Positions 11,845 through 21,561 of a stretch of DNA of 28,154 bases are shown here, in pieces. Origin of the DNA: Gnetum montanum. Lineage: Eukaryota > Streptophyta > Gnetopsida > Gnetales > Gnetaceae. The DNA lies in the NCBI GenBank assembly GCA_015680685.1, contig MNCI01034965.1, positions 142,087 to 170,240 on the forward strand, given 5' to 3'. The position numbers and the translations under genes are program-made. Within the stretch, counting starts at the first letter, position 1. The number at the start of each line of letters is the position of its first letter. The notes under the pieces are model-generated. The model saw only the letters and a list, made by a program, of their open reading frames with translations, had not been told where the DNA came from and did not search any database.

Positions 11845-11857
11845 AGTCATGGGGATA
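11845..11857 (+). promoter_or_regulatory. Polypurine tract of element B
   Basis: AGTCATGGGGATA ends exactly where the 3' LTR (TGATGGG) starts. The same motif, TCATGGGGGTA, precedes the 3' LTR of C. It would prime plus-strand DNA synthesis. Confidence 0.75.
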
Positions 11858-12833
11858 TGATGGGACATGATATTGTAGCGTTGCGATATCGCGTACGTGA
11901 TATCGTGGCTGTCACGATATTGTGTCATCCCCTACAATACCACGTACGTGATATCGTGGTCCACCGCCATATCTATAAATAAGAGGCGACACTCTCGTTA
12001 TTCATCATCCTAGGCTAGAAGTAGGGAAACTCTGGCAAATTGATCACTCCAAAGATAGAATATTTCCATGTGCCCATAGTAGGAGTCCCCAAGTAAACGG
12101 ATCTTTATTCAAGCAGCTTTGTACCTGAACGCAAGTTGTGTATGAAAATAAAGATGAGCTTTGTGGATAAACCTTGTAGTGCATGGAATAGGATTTATTA
12201 CATATTATTTCTTACCTATTATTTATTACCTGTAGTAGTGTAGAATGAGTGCAACTTGATTATAAGCATTTACGAATGTGTACGGATAGTCAAGGAATCG
12301 ACTGCTCATCACGATTAGTCTCTCTCAACCTTATCTCCTGAACGCGGGATAAGTATTACTTGATTACGAGCATCTATGGATGTGTATGGATAGTCAATGA
12401 ACAGATACTTCTCACATTTAGGCTAGTTAAGTGCCTTAGTATGACCACTTCGAGCACATGCATTACGTGTGGTGATCCCATTAATGATTAGCATTTGGTA
12501 GCCACATTTGCATAGTTCAGGGTGTGTACGGTAAGTGGGAACAGATGCTGACGCTAAGTAATTTAGACTTAGTGCATTAGTTATAGTTAGTTAGTTTCTC
12601 AACCATTTACCTCTTAGCATACGAGAAAAACATAAAAACCATAAAAAATCATATACCTCAAACTTGCTTGACCATACATTGTGATAAATACAAGTAATTC
12701 TGGGAAGACAATGAATAGTTAACCCCAAGTGTTCCAAGAGGCATGTAGGCATTTAGTCTGCGGAGTTCGACTGGATCGTGTGTGTGACACTCGTATTCGT
12801 ATGGTTGAGTGTAGGGATACCCGTCACTCATCA
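11858..12833 (+). repeat. 3' LTR of element B (976 bp)
   Basis: It starts TGATGGGACATG and ends GTCACTCATCA, followed by the target duplication. It shares the palindrome cluster (about 11880-11965), the TATA box (CTATAAATAAG, about 11973) and the duplicated block with the 5' LTR. Differences by eye are mainly C/T and G/A changes. Confidence 0.92.
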
Positions 12834-12838
12834 GGTGT
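12834..12838. repeat. Target-site duplication of element B, right copy (GGTGT)
   Basis: Exact copy of the five bases at 5627-5631. Confidence 0.92.
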
Positions 12839-13049
12839 CAATATTCGAAAACTTCTACAACACTTCCTCTCTTATTTTGTAAAACATCTTGAGTTGAAAT
12901 TTTGAAGGGCTCTATGAAGGAAGCTTTTTTCTTCGACTCTAGTATGGCTTTTGCTCAACTACAATGCTCAATTTTTCCTTGAAAATGAATCTGTAAATTG
13001 AAATACAGAATGGTTTTATCAACTAATACCTGAAGCTTCATTTTTAGTT
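12839..13049 (-). pseudogene. Continuation of the unrecognised coding remnant beyond element B
   Basis: On the minus strand, about 65 codons can be read with only one internal stop, including ESKKKASFIEPFKISTQDVL. The composition (Lys/Ile/Glu-rich) is like that of the remnant at 3289-5626, and without element B the two would be contiguous. The family is not recognised. The join is inferred from the target duplication, not from a matching frame. Confidence 0.35.
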
Positions 13050-13489
13050 CACTTTCTTGAAGATAGATCATTCGAATCATTTTTTAATATATGTTGTAGC
13101 CCTATGAATTCATTGAGCTACCCTATTAATGCTATTAATGATTATAGGTTTTGATATGAATAGCTTTGTCCTAATGCTTGACTCATGTTTCATTAATCTC
13201 ATCGTTAGCTTTGCCTTAAAATCAATAAGAGTGATTAGATTAACGTTGCATGTAAGTAGAACAATTTTGTAGAATTGCATTTTAGTTTTACTAACAAGAT
13301 CTTTTAATTTTTCATTTTGTTAACATTGATCTAGTAATTAGATTCAAAGCTCAAATCATTTCATAGAAGTGATTTTAAGTTGCACTTACTTCATAATATT
13401 TTTCAAGCTTGTGTTAATATGGAGCTCTATGATCTTTCATGTGATTGTTTACTTTAGAACTTGTTCATTCTTTAGAATCCATTAACTCT
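13050..13489. other. AT-rich stretch, nothing recognised
   Basis: No convincing reading frame, repeat or motif on either strand. It leads into the hairpin-repeat array. Confidence 0.5.
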
Positions 13490-15780
13490 TTATAAAACTA
13501 ATTTTTAGTTCTATAAGACTTCTACTTAAGTGGTTCTTAATTAGGCTTAAATATTCCTTAATTCTTTATTTGTTGATCTATGATTTATTGAGATGGATAA
13601 AAACTAGAATTAAGCATGAGTGTAAATTCTGTTCATTACTTCATAGTAGATCCAATGTTTGAATTCTTGAATTAGAGCTTCTTCCCATCTTAATATACCT
13701 CATAGAACCAATTCAAGGAATCACTTTTTAGTTATACTAATCCTTCTCTTTATCAAAAACTGATGTGGCAAAATCAATTTATAGCTAGCTTGTAGAACTA
13801 AATTATAGAACCATTTTTTTGGTTCTATGAACTTCTTTCTACATATTGAGTTTACATGGCTTCCAAGTTATTTTTAAATCTTTAAAGAAATTTCATACAC
13901 TAATCCTTTTTAAGCTAGAGTAAAATTGTAATTGAGCATGTGCATAAAAGTATATAGTAAGCTCCATATCTAAGCTTTTGAATCATCTTTTGGTTCTAAC
14001 ATGGCTCTTAGAACTAATTTATCTTTTGTTTGTACAACATCTTTTTGGTTCTACAAACCCATGCACAAAATATGACATGATTTGTAGAACCATTTTGAAG
14101 TTGATTTGTAGAACCAATTCTTGGTTCTACAAATTCACTCACCTATCTTGTTGACATGGTTGAAACTGCTTTAGAGCTTACCTGTGGAACCATTTTTTTT
14201 TAGTTCTACAAATCATGTTATATTTTAAACTCATTGTTGGGCCTTGTTCAATTTTCAATATTTTGAGCCTTACTTTACTTCACTCACTAAGGTGGATTGA
14301 AAAGAATTTAGTAAAGCACGTGTAAAAATTAAGTTCAAAGCTTCATTATAAGCCTAATATTCAAGTTTTAAAATAGAGTTCTTCATGGATTCTACGAGCT
14401 AATATGGGTTCTAGAACAAATTTATCCTTTTTTTGTATAACCTCTTTTTTAGCTCTATAAACCCATTCTAGAGTAAGTGGTAACATGATAGAATAAAAAA
14501 TGAGCCTACTTGTAAGGCCATTTTTTGATTCTAGGAGTTGTGCTTCTTTCCCAAGCTTACATGGAAAATGAGTTTAACATGTAAAATCAACTTTTCACTT
14601 TCCTTGTCAAACCATTTCTTAAATGTTAACAGCATAGAGTCAATTTTAAGCTTATTTGTAGAACTAATTCATAGAATCATTTTTTAAAAATATTTTTTAT
14701 TGAAACATCTTTAAGCTTTATGGCTTTGAAAAGTTTTGACATGGCTTGTAGAACCAATTTACCTTTCTTTTTGTAGAATATCTTTTTGATTCTACAAATA
14801 TGCATTATATACATGCTAACATGGTTCATAGAACCATTTTGAAGCTTATTTGCAAAAGTAATTTTTGGTTTTGCAAGTTCACTCACCCTCTAGCTAATGT
14901 AACAAAACCATTCTAGAGCTTGTAGAATCAAATTTTCATTTTATGAACAGAGTCCTTGTTTTTTAATCATGTGGCTCTTATGAATAAGCTCTTTGAGAAA
15001 GGTACTACTTATGTTTGTTGGGTCGCAACTAGCTAACATGGCTTGTAGAATCATTAGATGCTCACTTGTAGAACCAATTTTTGGTTGTACAAGGCTCACC
15101 TTCTCATATCCTATGTAGCTGATAACAAAGTTGTCTCTTAATGAATTGATTCTCTAACTTATTGAAATACTTGATCTTTTGTCCTTTAAACCAAGATTTC
15201 CTTATTTAGCCATGTGGCACATGGGCTTTACTTGTAAAACCAAATAGAATTAAGTTTTGTGATGATATGAAGATAATCTTTAACCTCAAGAAAATATGGT
15301 AGAACCATTTCTAGAGCTAATTCATAAAACCAATTTTTGGTTCTGCATACTTTGGAATGGATCATGGAACTATTTTAGGGTTGGTTTATAGAATTAATTT
15401 TTGGTTCTACTAATCTTCCCTATCTCTACAAGCCAACATGGCTTATAAAGCTAATCAATCCTTTGGCTATAAAATCCCTTTCTACCCAATAAATTTGATA
15501 AAGTTGATGTGGTTCATGAACCTTTTTAAAAGATTTTTATAGAACCAACATCTATTTCTATCCACCATTCCATTTTTATAAGCTAATGTGGCCAAATAAC
15601 ATGAGCTTTCTTTTGTAAAATCAATTTTACTCTTTAGAATTTTTGGCTCTACGAGCTTTTACTAATATAGCTTTGAGTTTGTGATTTAACCTTGTTGCAA
15701 TCAAGTGTTCGATCAATGCTAATTTACCACAAGCTAATATAACAATTGTAGAACTGCTACTTTTAGCTATGCAAAACAAT
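13490..15780. repeat. Degenerate repeat array of GTAGAACCA / TGGTTCTAC hairpin units
   Basis: A family of diverged repeats spans about 2.3 kb. The best units read TTTGTAGAACCA then a few T/A bases then TGGTTCTACAAA, a near-perfect inverted repeat (clear at 14101-14130, partly at 15063-15090, 15330-15345 and 15380-15400). They are joined by phrases such as AACATGGCTTGTAGAACCA, TTTTGAAGCTTATTTG and TTCACTCACC. Two alternating unit types are visible: one with a CCTTTGTTTGTAGAAC middle (about 14004-14080, 14402-14470, 14737-14812) and one with GAAGCTTATTTGTAGAACC (about 14085-14150, 14816-14885). No frame is coding. Its origin is unknown. Confidence 0.7.
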
Positions 15781-16269
15781 CTCTATTAATATTATACTTT
15801 CCAAATAATCATTATAAGAAGAAATGATCTTTTAAATCAAATTATACTATGGAAATCTCATTTCTTAAAGCTGAAGGTGTAATTAATTACTAAAGGCTAT
15901 ACAGAATAGAAATTGACTCAAAATCAAACTTTTTATATCGATATCTCAAAGTTTGAACCAGTATGCTCATATGTTTAACTACTAAATAACTTTTCAGCTT
16001 TTAGATACTTAACATTTTTTATATTGAGAATCATTCTTAGAATCCTAACTATGATAAACAAACTTCTTTTTAGGTATTTTTGTAAATTTTTTTTCTTTGT
16101 AAACTTCATTCTCCATCTAGGGCTTTTCATTTTATGCACTAGCATTCTAGGGAAATAAAATTATGAGCCAAAATTTATAGAATTCCTTTCTGAGTTTTCT
16201 AAGAATATCATATTACTTATTTTAATAGCATAGGTGAATAAATTTAATCACAAAATTTCTATCAATCTA
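15781..16269 (+). other. AT-rich stretch upstream of the pol remnant, nothing secure
   Basis: This is where the reverse transcriptase core of element E should lie if its pol were complete. I looked for the YxDD box and the conserved blocks on the plus strand and could not find them, so it is either very decayed or unrelated sequence. Confidence 0.4.
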
Positions 16270-17528
16270 TGAAGTTTTTAAGTCTCTTCCTAAATGAACT
16301 TAATATTTCTAATGTTACTATTCCATGAAATGGTATTATTGTGAGAACATACTCATATCCTAAAATCTTCAGAGAATAAGGGATTATTAGAATCCAAAAT
16401 AATTTAACTATATGTATACCCCAAGACATATAGCCAACATGATTTATCAAAAGAATTATAGAAAATATAATAATACCTCAAATTTGAGCCAAATTGGAAG
16501 CCTTTATTTTATAATATCCTAACTTGTATAGACTAATTCATATCATGATTAATGCATTTAGTTGTACTTTGGAGGTAGTAGCTACATAGTTGGATAATCA
16601 AAAAAGAACCTACCACATTCATTGTGCTAGTAGGAGCATTATTAGTGCATAATTGAACTACACCATCATTCAGAAAAAGTTGATCGTTGTGGTGTTTTTT
16701 TAGAAAATTTCAAGCATTATATACTTTTCTAATAAGTATTTATACATACTAATCATAGTGTTATCATTTTATGATGAACAAGTCCACTATTAGCCCATAT
16801 ATCAATGGATGGCTAATAATTTTTCAAGAATTTAATAACATGATGATCAATAAAAAGAGGTTAGAGAATGTTATTATAAATCACCAATCTAAACTCCAAT
16901 TGGAGTAACAATTAGATGAAAGTTCATTATTAGATCTAGATGATCTTGTATTTGCCAAGTCAATGCAAGCTATCTTATTAATAACTAATCCATGGTTTAC
17001 TAACATTTTACATTATTTCATTAATTAAATGACCCCTAATAATTTTGAAAAATAAACAAATTTAAAGATTCTAGCACAAACAAAGTAGTAAATGGAGATT
17101 AATGGAAATCTCTATAAAATATGTACTAATGATCTATTTAAATGATATGTATCACATGAAAATTAGTAGCATGTTCTATAAGATGCACATGAAGAACCCT
17201 TTGGTAAACACTATGCAAGAAAGAGTACAATCATTAAAATCCTTATAGTTGATAACATCTATCTCCCTATGTTCCAATATGAACATAGGTTTGCACAAGC
17301 ATATAATTCATTGTAGAGGGATGTTAAAGTAATGAAAAATTTTGAACAACCATAATAGTGGATTCAACCACTAGAAGCATTTGACATTTGGGGAATTAAT
17401 TTTATAAGTCTAATCTTGTGCATGTCAAATAGAAAACCTTATATTTTGATTGTTGTTTATTATTGCATAAAATGGGGAAAATAAGTTGTAATAACAAATT
17501 ACATAGCAACAACAATTGCTATGCTATT
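16270..17528 (+). pseudogene. Pol of element E, part 1: RT end, RNase H and integrase N-half, broken
   Basis: This is the remains of an Athila-type Ty3/gypsy polyprotein with many stops and frame changes. In order: the end of RT (FIKRIIENI, about 16450, as in the FIKDFSKI block); RNase H (CASRSIISA-stop-LNYTIIQKK, about 16621-16680, as in YASRTLN-AQLNYTTTEKELL, then INGWLIIFQEFNN near 16820); the linker NPWFTNILHYFIN (about 16990-17030); the integrase zinc domain (AHEEPFGKHYARKST, from 17182) with both His kept and both Cys lost (CDRCQR read as YNSL-stop-R); and the start of the catalytic core (LEAFDIWGINF, about 17371-17403), where the first catalytic Asp is Asn. It stops at 17528 because element C inserted here; it resumes at 26639. 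Confidence 0.82.
17524..17528. repeat. Target-site duplication of element C, left copy (CTATT)
   Basis: CTATT directly before the LTR edge TGATGAG, repeated exactly at 26634-26638. Confidence 0.9.
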
Positions 17529-17878
17529 TGATGAGCAACAGAGGTACCCCTACGTTCAACCATACAAATATGAGCGTTCTCACGCGTGATCCAGTCAAAC
17601 TCCACAGACGAACTAGTTGTGGCACCTAGATTGCTAACCTTAGGTCACAGTTCATTGTCTTTCCACCTGGAATAATATTTATATTTGTCACATATGGTTT
17701 AGTATAGAGTGAGGTGTATAATGTGTTCCTAATTCTATGCTACTCCTGAAGACAGTGGAAAATAATATTAACTAAGCTAAGCTAGGAGGAAAGGGTAAGA
17801 GAATCTAATCTAGCCTAAGTGTGACGAGCAACCGATTCCTTGATCAACCATACACATCTTGGACCTCATGCATGACTA

Positions 17879-18032
17879 CCACTGGGATTACCAAGCGTAG
17901 ATCCTAGGTACACCACTGGGATTACCAAGTGTAGATCCTAGGTACACCACTGGGATTACCAAGCGTAGATCCAAAATACGCCATTGGGTTACCAAGCGTA
18001 GATCCTAGATACGCCACTGGGTTACCAAGTAG
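17879..18032. repeat. 34-bp minisatellite in the 3' LTR of C, five units
   Basis: Units CCACTGGGATTACCAAGCGTA + GATCCTAGGTACA start at 17879, 17913, 17947, 17981 and 18014; the last is partial and the fourth is 33 bp. The matching block in the 5' LTR (25934-26053) has four units. A second short cluster of two units lies at 18135-18187. Units are directly adjacent, with no spacers. Confidence 0.92.
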
Positions 18033-18481
18033 TCACACTTAAATGCTCATAATCTTGTCGTACTCGTACTGCATCACTAGCCTAAGTGCGATGAGCAACT
18101 GATTCCTTGACTAAAACATCTTGGTGCACGACTACCACTGGGATTACCAAGCATAGATCCTAGGTATGCCACTGGGTTACCAAGTAGTCACATGAAGATG
18201 CTCGTAATCAAGTCGTACTCATTCCGTGTTACTAAGAAAGAAAATAATAAATAACATTAAATAAATAAACAAACAAAGTGAATACTGCAATGATGAAGTA
18301 ATCTCGATCTTTATTGTTGGTCATGTGTGCCTCCAAGTACATCACACTCGAATAAAGACACTGTACAATTACATTCACCACACTGCGGGCAGACATGGGA
18401 AAAAATCTAACTCTAGAGGGATCAAACTGCCAGAGTTTCACTATAATAAAACTGGGATCCAGAATAAGGGAGAGCCACTTC

Positions 18482-18619
18482 TTATTTATAGACATTGCGG
18501 TGGACTACGATATCACGTACGTGATATCGTGTATGCGATATCGCAGGGGGATGCGATATAGCGACAGATGCGATATCATGTACGCGATATTGCAGCCCAT
18601 GCGATATCACAGCCCATCA
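18482..18619 (-). promoter_or_regulatory. U3 of element C 3' LTR: TATA box and GATATC palindromes
   Basis: TATA box CTATAAATAA on the minus strand at 18482-18491. Upstream of it in the reading direction are stacked GATATC palindromes, including a perfect 24-bp palindrome at 18507-18530 with core GATATCACGTACGTGATATC. The order matches the LTRs of A and B. Confidence 0.75.
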
Positions 18620-18630
18620 TACCCCCATGA
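18620..18630 (-). promoter_or_regulatory. Polypurine tract of element C
   Basis: On the minus strand TCATGGGGGTA abuts the 3' LTR start (TGATGGG). The same tract precedes the 3' LTR of B. The stretch from here to 18791 holds an AACTCGAGGACGAGTT motif and nothing else I recognise. Confidence 0.75.
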
Positions 18631-18791
18631 TTGAATAAAAACTCGTCCTCGAGTTACAAGGAGAACAAGCTTCATTGATTACACAATGGATAGGTATGGG
18701 ATTATTAACTGAAAGAATGAAATAAAAAAATGCTGCAATGTGGGAAGACACAACACAAAAAAATACTACAACTATTACAAAAATGTGGAAT

Positions 18792-21561
18792 TCATGTAGT
18801 TCTTGGTGGCGGTGGCTCCTCCATAGGTGCTTTCCCTTTGTCGTGTGCTCCAAGCTTTGAAGTTTGATGGCGTTGAAGTATTTCCTTGAGCTTCTCCTCT
18901 TTGGTCTGAGGATCCTGTGCCATCCATGTAAGTGTTTCGATGTTTGATGGAGTCAGCACTTTCCACGGATAGGGTAGTTGGGGGAACATCTTATTAGCTT
19001 TGACGTACCATGCCACGAACACCCATCATTCCTCTTCGTAGGCTCTGGCTTTGTCTTTGTATTCATGAAGGTCTATCAACCATCGAGCCAAGTCGGTTGC
19101 TACATCTTTCTACCCTTGGTAGCTTGGTTTGACCATCTCGAGTTCAGAATTTGCAACATCCAATTTTTCAACCAGCTTCTTATGTTCTACAAATTCTGTC
19201 TCATATTTGAGATGGGTGGAAGCTACCTGCTATTCGAGCTCTATTCTCAGGTGCCCTGCTATTAACATGGCAAGGTTGGCATATCTGAGGTTTGCCAACT
19301 CCATGTATTCTGTTAAGTCTTGGATCTGCAGGTCCGAGTTTTTAACTTCCTCTTGGTGGGTGAAGGCGTAAGTGTCCAAGATGGCCCTCCAATCAGTGTG
19401 TTGAGCACTGATGTTGTTTATTTGAGCCTTGGCCATATGGATCTCCTTCTCTAGGATTTTTTTGTACATCCCCACCTGATCACGAAAATGCTCCTTCAGC
19501 TTCTCATGTCGTTTAGCCTCATTTTTCCATGTGCTTATCTCAATTGCTGATTTCTGACGAATAGCACATACCTCCTCCATTAAGAGGGTGCTGATTACAT
19601 CTCGATTGATCTAAATAAACTGTTCTCATAACTGATGAAAGTATTCATCGAGAACATTCTTTTGTTTCTCCACAAATGTCAATCAAAGGTTATCTGCAAC
19701 CAACTATTTTTTTTCTTCTTCTAAGGCTCTGAGTGTCTTAAGATGCACATGGATTTGCGCTTCTGCTACAGAGGCATCCTAGAAAGCCTTCTCCTTTTCC
19801 CTCACCACCTTCTTATTCTCTGCGGTTAGCTTCGTTAATTGCTCGGTTCTGAAATTTTTAAGCTGGTCTGTAGGAACAAATTGCAGAGGATCCCGCTGTG
19901 GTACTTGTAAGGCTATGAGCTACTCTTGTAATCTCTGCACTTCAGCTTCAGCATGCTCAGCCCTTACTTCGGATATGACAAGCTTTCCCTTTGTGGAAAT
20001 GAGGTCTAATTGAATTGCTGTGACATCTTGAGCGATGTCAAATAGGGACGTTAGAACTTGCCCTATTTGAAGCAATTTTTCAAGTGCATCCTCATGTTCG
20101 GTAGGAGTCATTGAGGTTCCTGCAAGAGTTTGAGCATCTCGTGCTCCTAAGAGATTTTCCAGTGGTACAACAGGTACATTGAAAGATTCTTTGATGTGAT
20201 CAATGACCACTTCAACAGCTCCCGCAGCATTCTGGTGTTGCATAACCACCACAGTGGCCCCTTCACTAGTCTCTAACTGCATCTGAAAAGATGTCACGTT
20301 TCCAGAGATCTATTGTGACCATCTGCTTTTCCCTCCTCCTATCTGAATTGATAGCTCATCCCTTGTGTGATCTAATGAAATTGTAGGCTGATCGGCATCA
20401 TTGATGATGCAAAATAGGTTTGCGTCATCACGACTTCCCCAACTGACCATTTCAACGATGGCCCTAAGATGGCTCATTGACGGTTTGTAGTCTTGCGACG
20501 GTGATTGATCCTGGCCTGTATCATGCCCTACTTCTTGTTGTTGGCTAGGACCCATGGCTGGAGGTTGACTGGGTCCTGCAAGTTGAGTTGTAGGTGGTTT
20601 AGTCATCTGTTCTTCTTCTTCTTTGGGTCTCAGCTCTTCGCCAGTGCTCTTCCTTGGAGCTGGCACCTTTAACAATTCAGCATAATCAGCATTCTGGGCA
20701 TTTCAAAGGACATCATTTGTGTACCCCCGAATACCAGCCGGTTGGCACAGTTTTTTGATAAGGCAGGTAAAAGGTAATGCCATCTTCCCTGACTTCTGTT
20801 CTTCAAATTGCCTTAGGATCTCCGACAAATATAGATGGGGAAGGTTAGCATTAACCTTTTCCATCAACACTACACATCCCCTTGCCGCATACGTAGATAT
20901 TCTTTTCAAACCTTTTGTGGGGAAGAGGTGATAGGTTCCGATTTTGAAATAAATCCTCTCTTCCGTTTTCAGCTCACCAAAAGCTTTATCTCTGCCATAA
21001 GCCTTCTCTAACCAATCCTTTCACACATTGGGGTCTGAACGGGTAGATAACCGAGCAACATGAGGCCATGAATTTGGAAGATTCAACACTTCAAAAATAG
21101 CCTGTGCAGAGAAATCTACTGTCACACCACAAATATTGACTGTGGTGCCTTGCTCCCTATTGTGCCAGAATTGGTACATTTCACCTAAGTACCAAGCACT
21201 ACTTTTCAGAGAGGACAGGTCATAAGGGTGATCCTTTGAGGTGATCCCTAATAGCCTTAGGAGAAAACTCTATAGAAGATTCGAAGTTAAGCTCCACAAT
21301 CACCACAGCGAATGTGGACTTCTCATGGATAGCCTGAACACACTCCGGGGGCAACGTGAGTTGTTGTCCTAGTTCAAGCGCAGCTACAACTCCTCCTTCT
21401 ACCTACCCAGATCTTCTAGTAGGACGTCCTTCTTGATGGATATTGAATGGTTGCACCTCCTATTCTGTATGTTGTCTAGCAGGACCTTTTCTTCTACCTC
21501 TTCGAGGTTATTTCACTCCACCTTGAACAGGACCCTCCTACTATGCACGTTTTGGGGCCAT
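18792..21561 (-). pseudogene. ORF2 of element C: plant transposon-protein-like plus coiled coil, broken
   Basis: This is a ~920-codon frame of unknown role that takes the place of pol. From the ATG at 21561, an Arg/Gly-rich N-terminus (PRRGRRKGPARQ) leads, after one frameshift near 21240, into a frame that stays in phase to the stop at 18792 with about a dozen in-frame stops, all TAG or TGA. The first globular part (about 21300-20700) has VDFSAQAIFEVLNLP, then LPHLYLSEILRQFE, then MALPFTCLIKKLCQPAGI. The FS-x-x-AI-x-x-x-L-x-LP start and LxFP-L-I-x-x-LC-x-x-AGV end resemble the Pfam family of putative plant transposon proteins (Transposase_32, recalled). A Pro/Gln linker (about 20660-20460) follows, then a long Glu/Lys/Leu-rich coiled coil (about 20100-19060), ending in PMEEPPPPRTT. 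The similarity call is by memory, and its biochemical role is not established. Confidence 0.72.

Larger units (their letters stand above)
5632..12833 (+). mobile_element. Element B: complete-ended non-autonomous LTR retrotransposon (7.2 kb)
   Basis: The element reads 5' LTR (5632-6592), PBS, gag, aspartic protease, a 2.2-kb non-coding stretch, purine tract, 3' LTR (11858-12833), with a perfect 5-bp duplication GGTGT on both sides. I can find no reverse transcriptase, RNase H or integrase motif between the protease and the 3' LTR. This matches the non-autonomous class sometimes called TR-GAG. By eye the LTRs differ at roughly one base in ten, with small indels, so the insertion is old. It landed in the unrecognised coding remnant at 3289-5626/12839-13049. 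Confidence 0.9.
17529..18619 (-). repeat. 3' LTR of element C (1091 bp)
   Basis: On the plus strand it runs from TGATGAGCAACAG to CAGCCCATCA. It contains two clusters of 34-bp minisatellite units, a TATA box (minus-strand CTATAAATAA at 18482-18491) and the GATATC palindrome cluster (about 18505-18610). It is 41 bp longer than the 5' LTR, nearly all explained by one extra minisatellite unit. Confidence 0.92.

Noticed and set aside
16262-16450. 62-codon minus-strand open frame
   Set aside because: The plus strand of this stretch aligns by eye with the end of RT in element E; the minus frame is its shadow.
17879-18032. Possible CRISPR-like array of regular repeats
   Set aside because: Units of 34 bp are directly adjacent with no spacers, lie inside an LTR, and the setting is a plant genome.
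18978-19371. Two overlapping open frames on the plus strand
   Set aside because: They lie opposite the coiled-coil part of ORF2, which has the better composition and stays in phase over the whole region.
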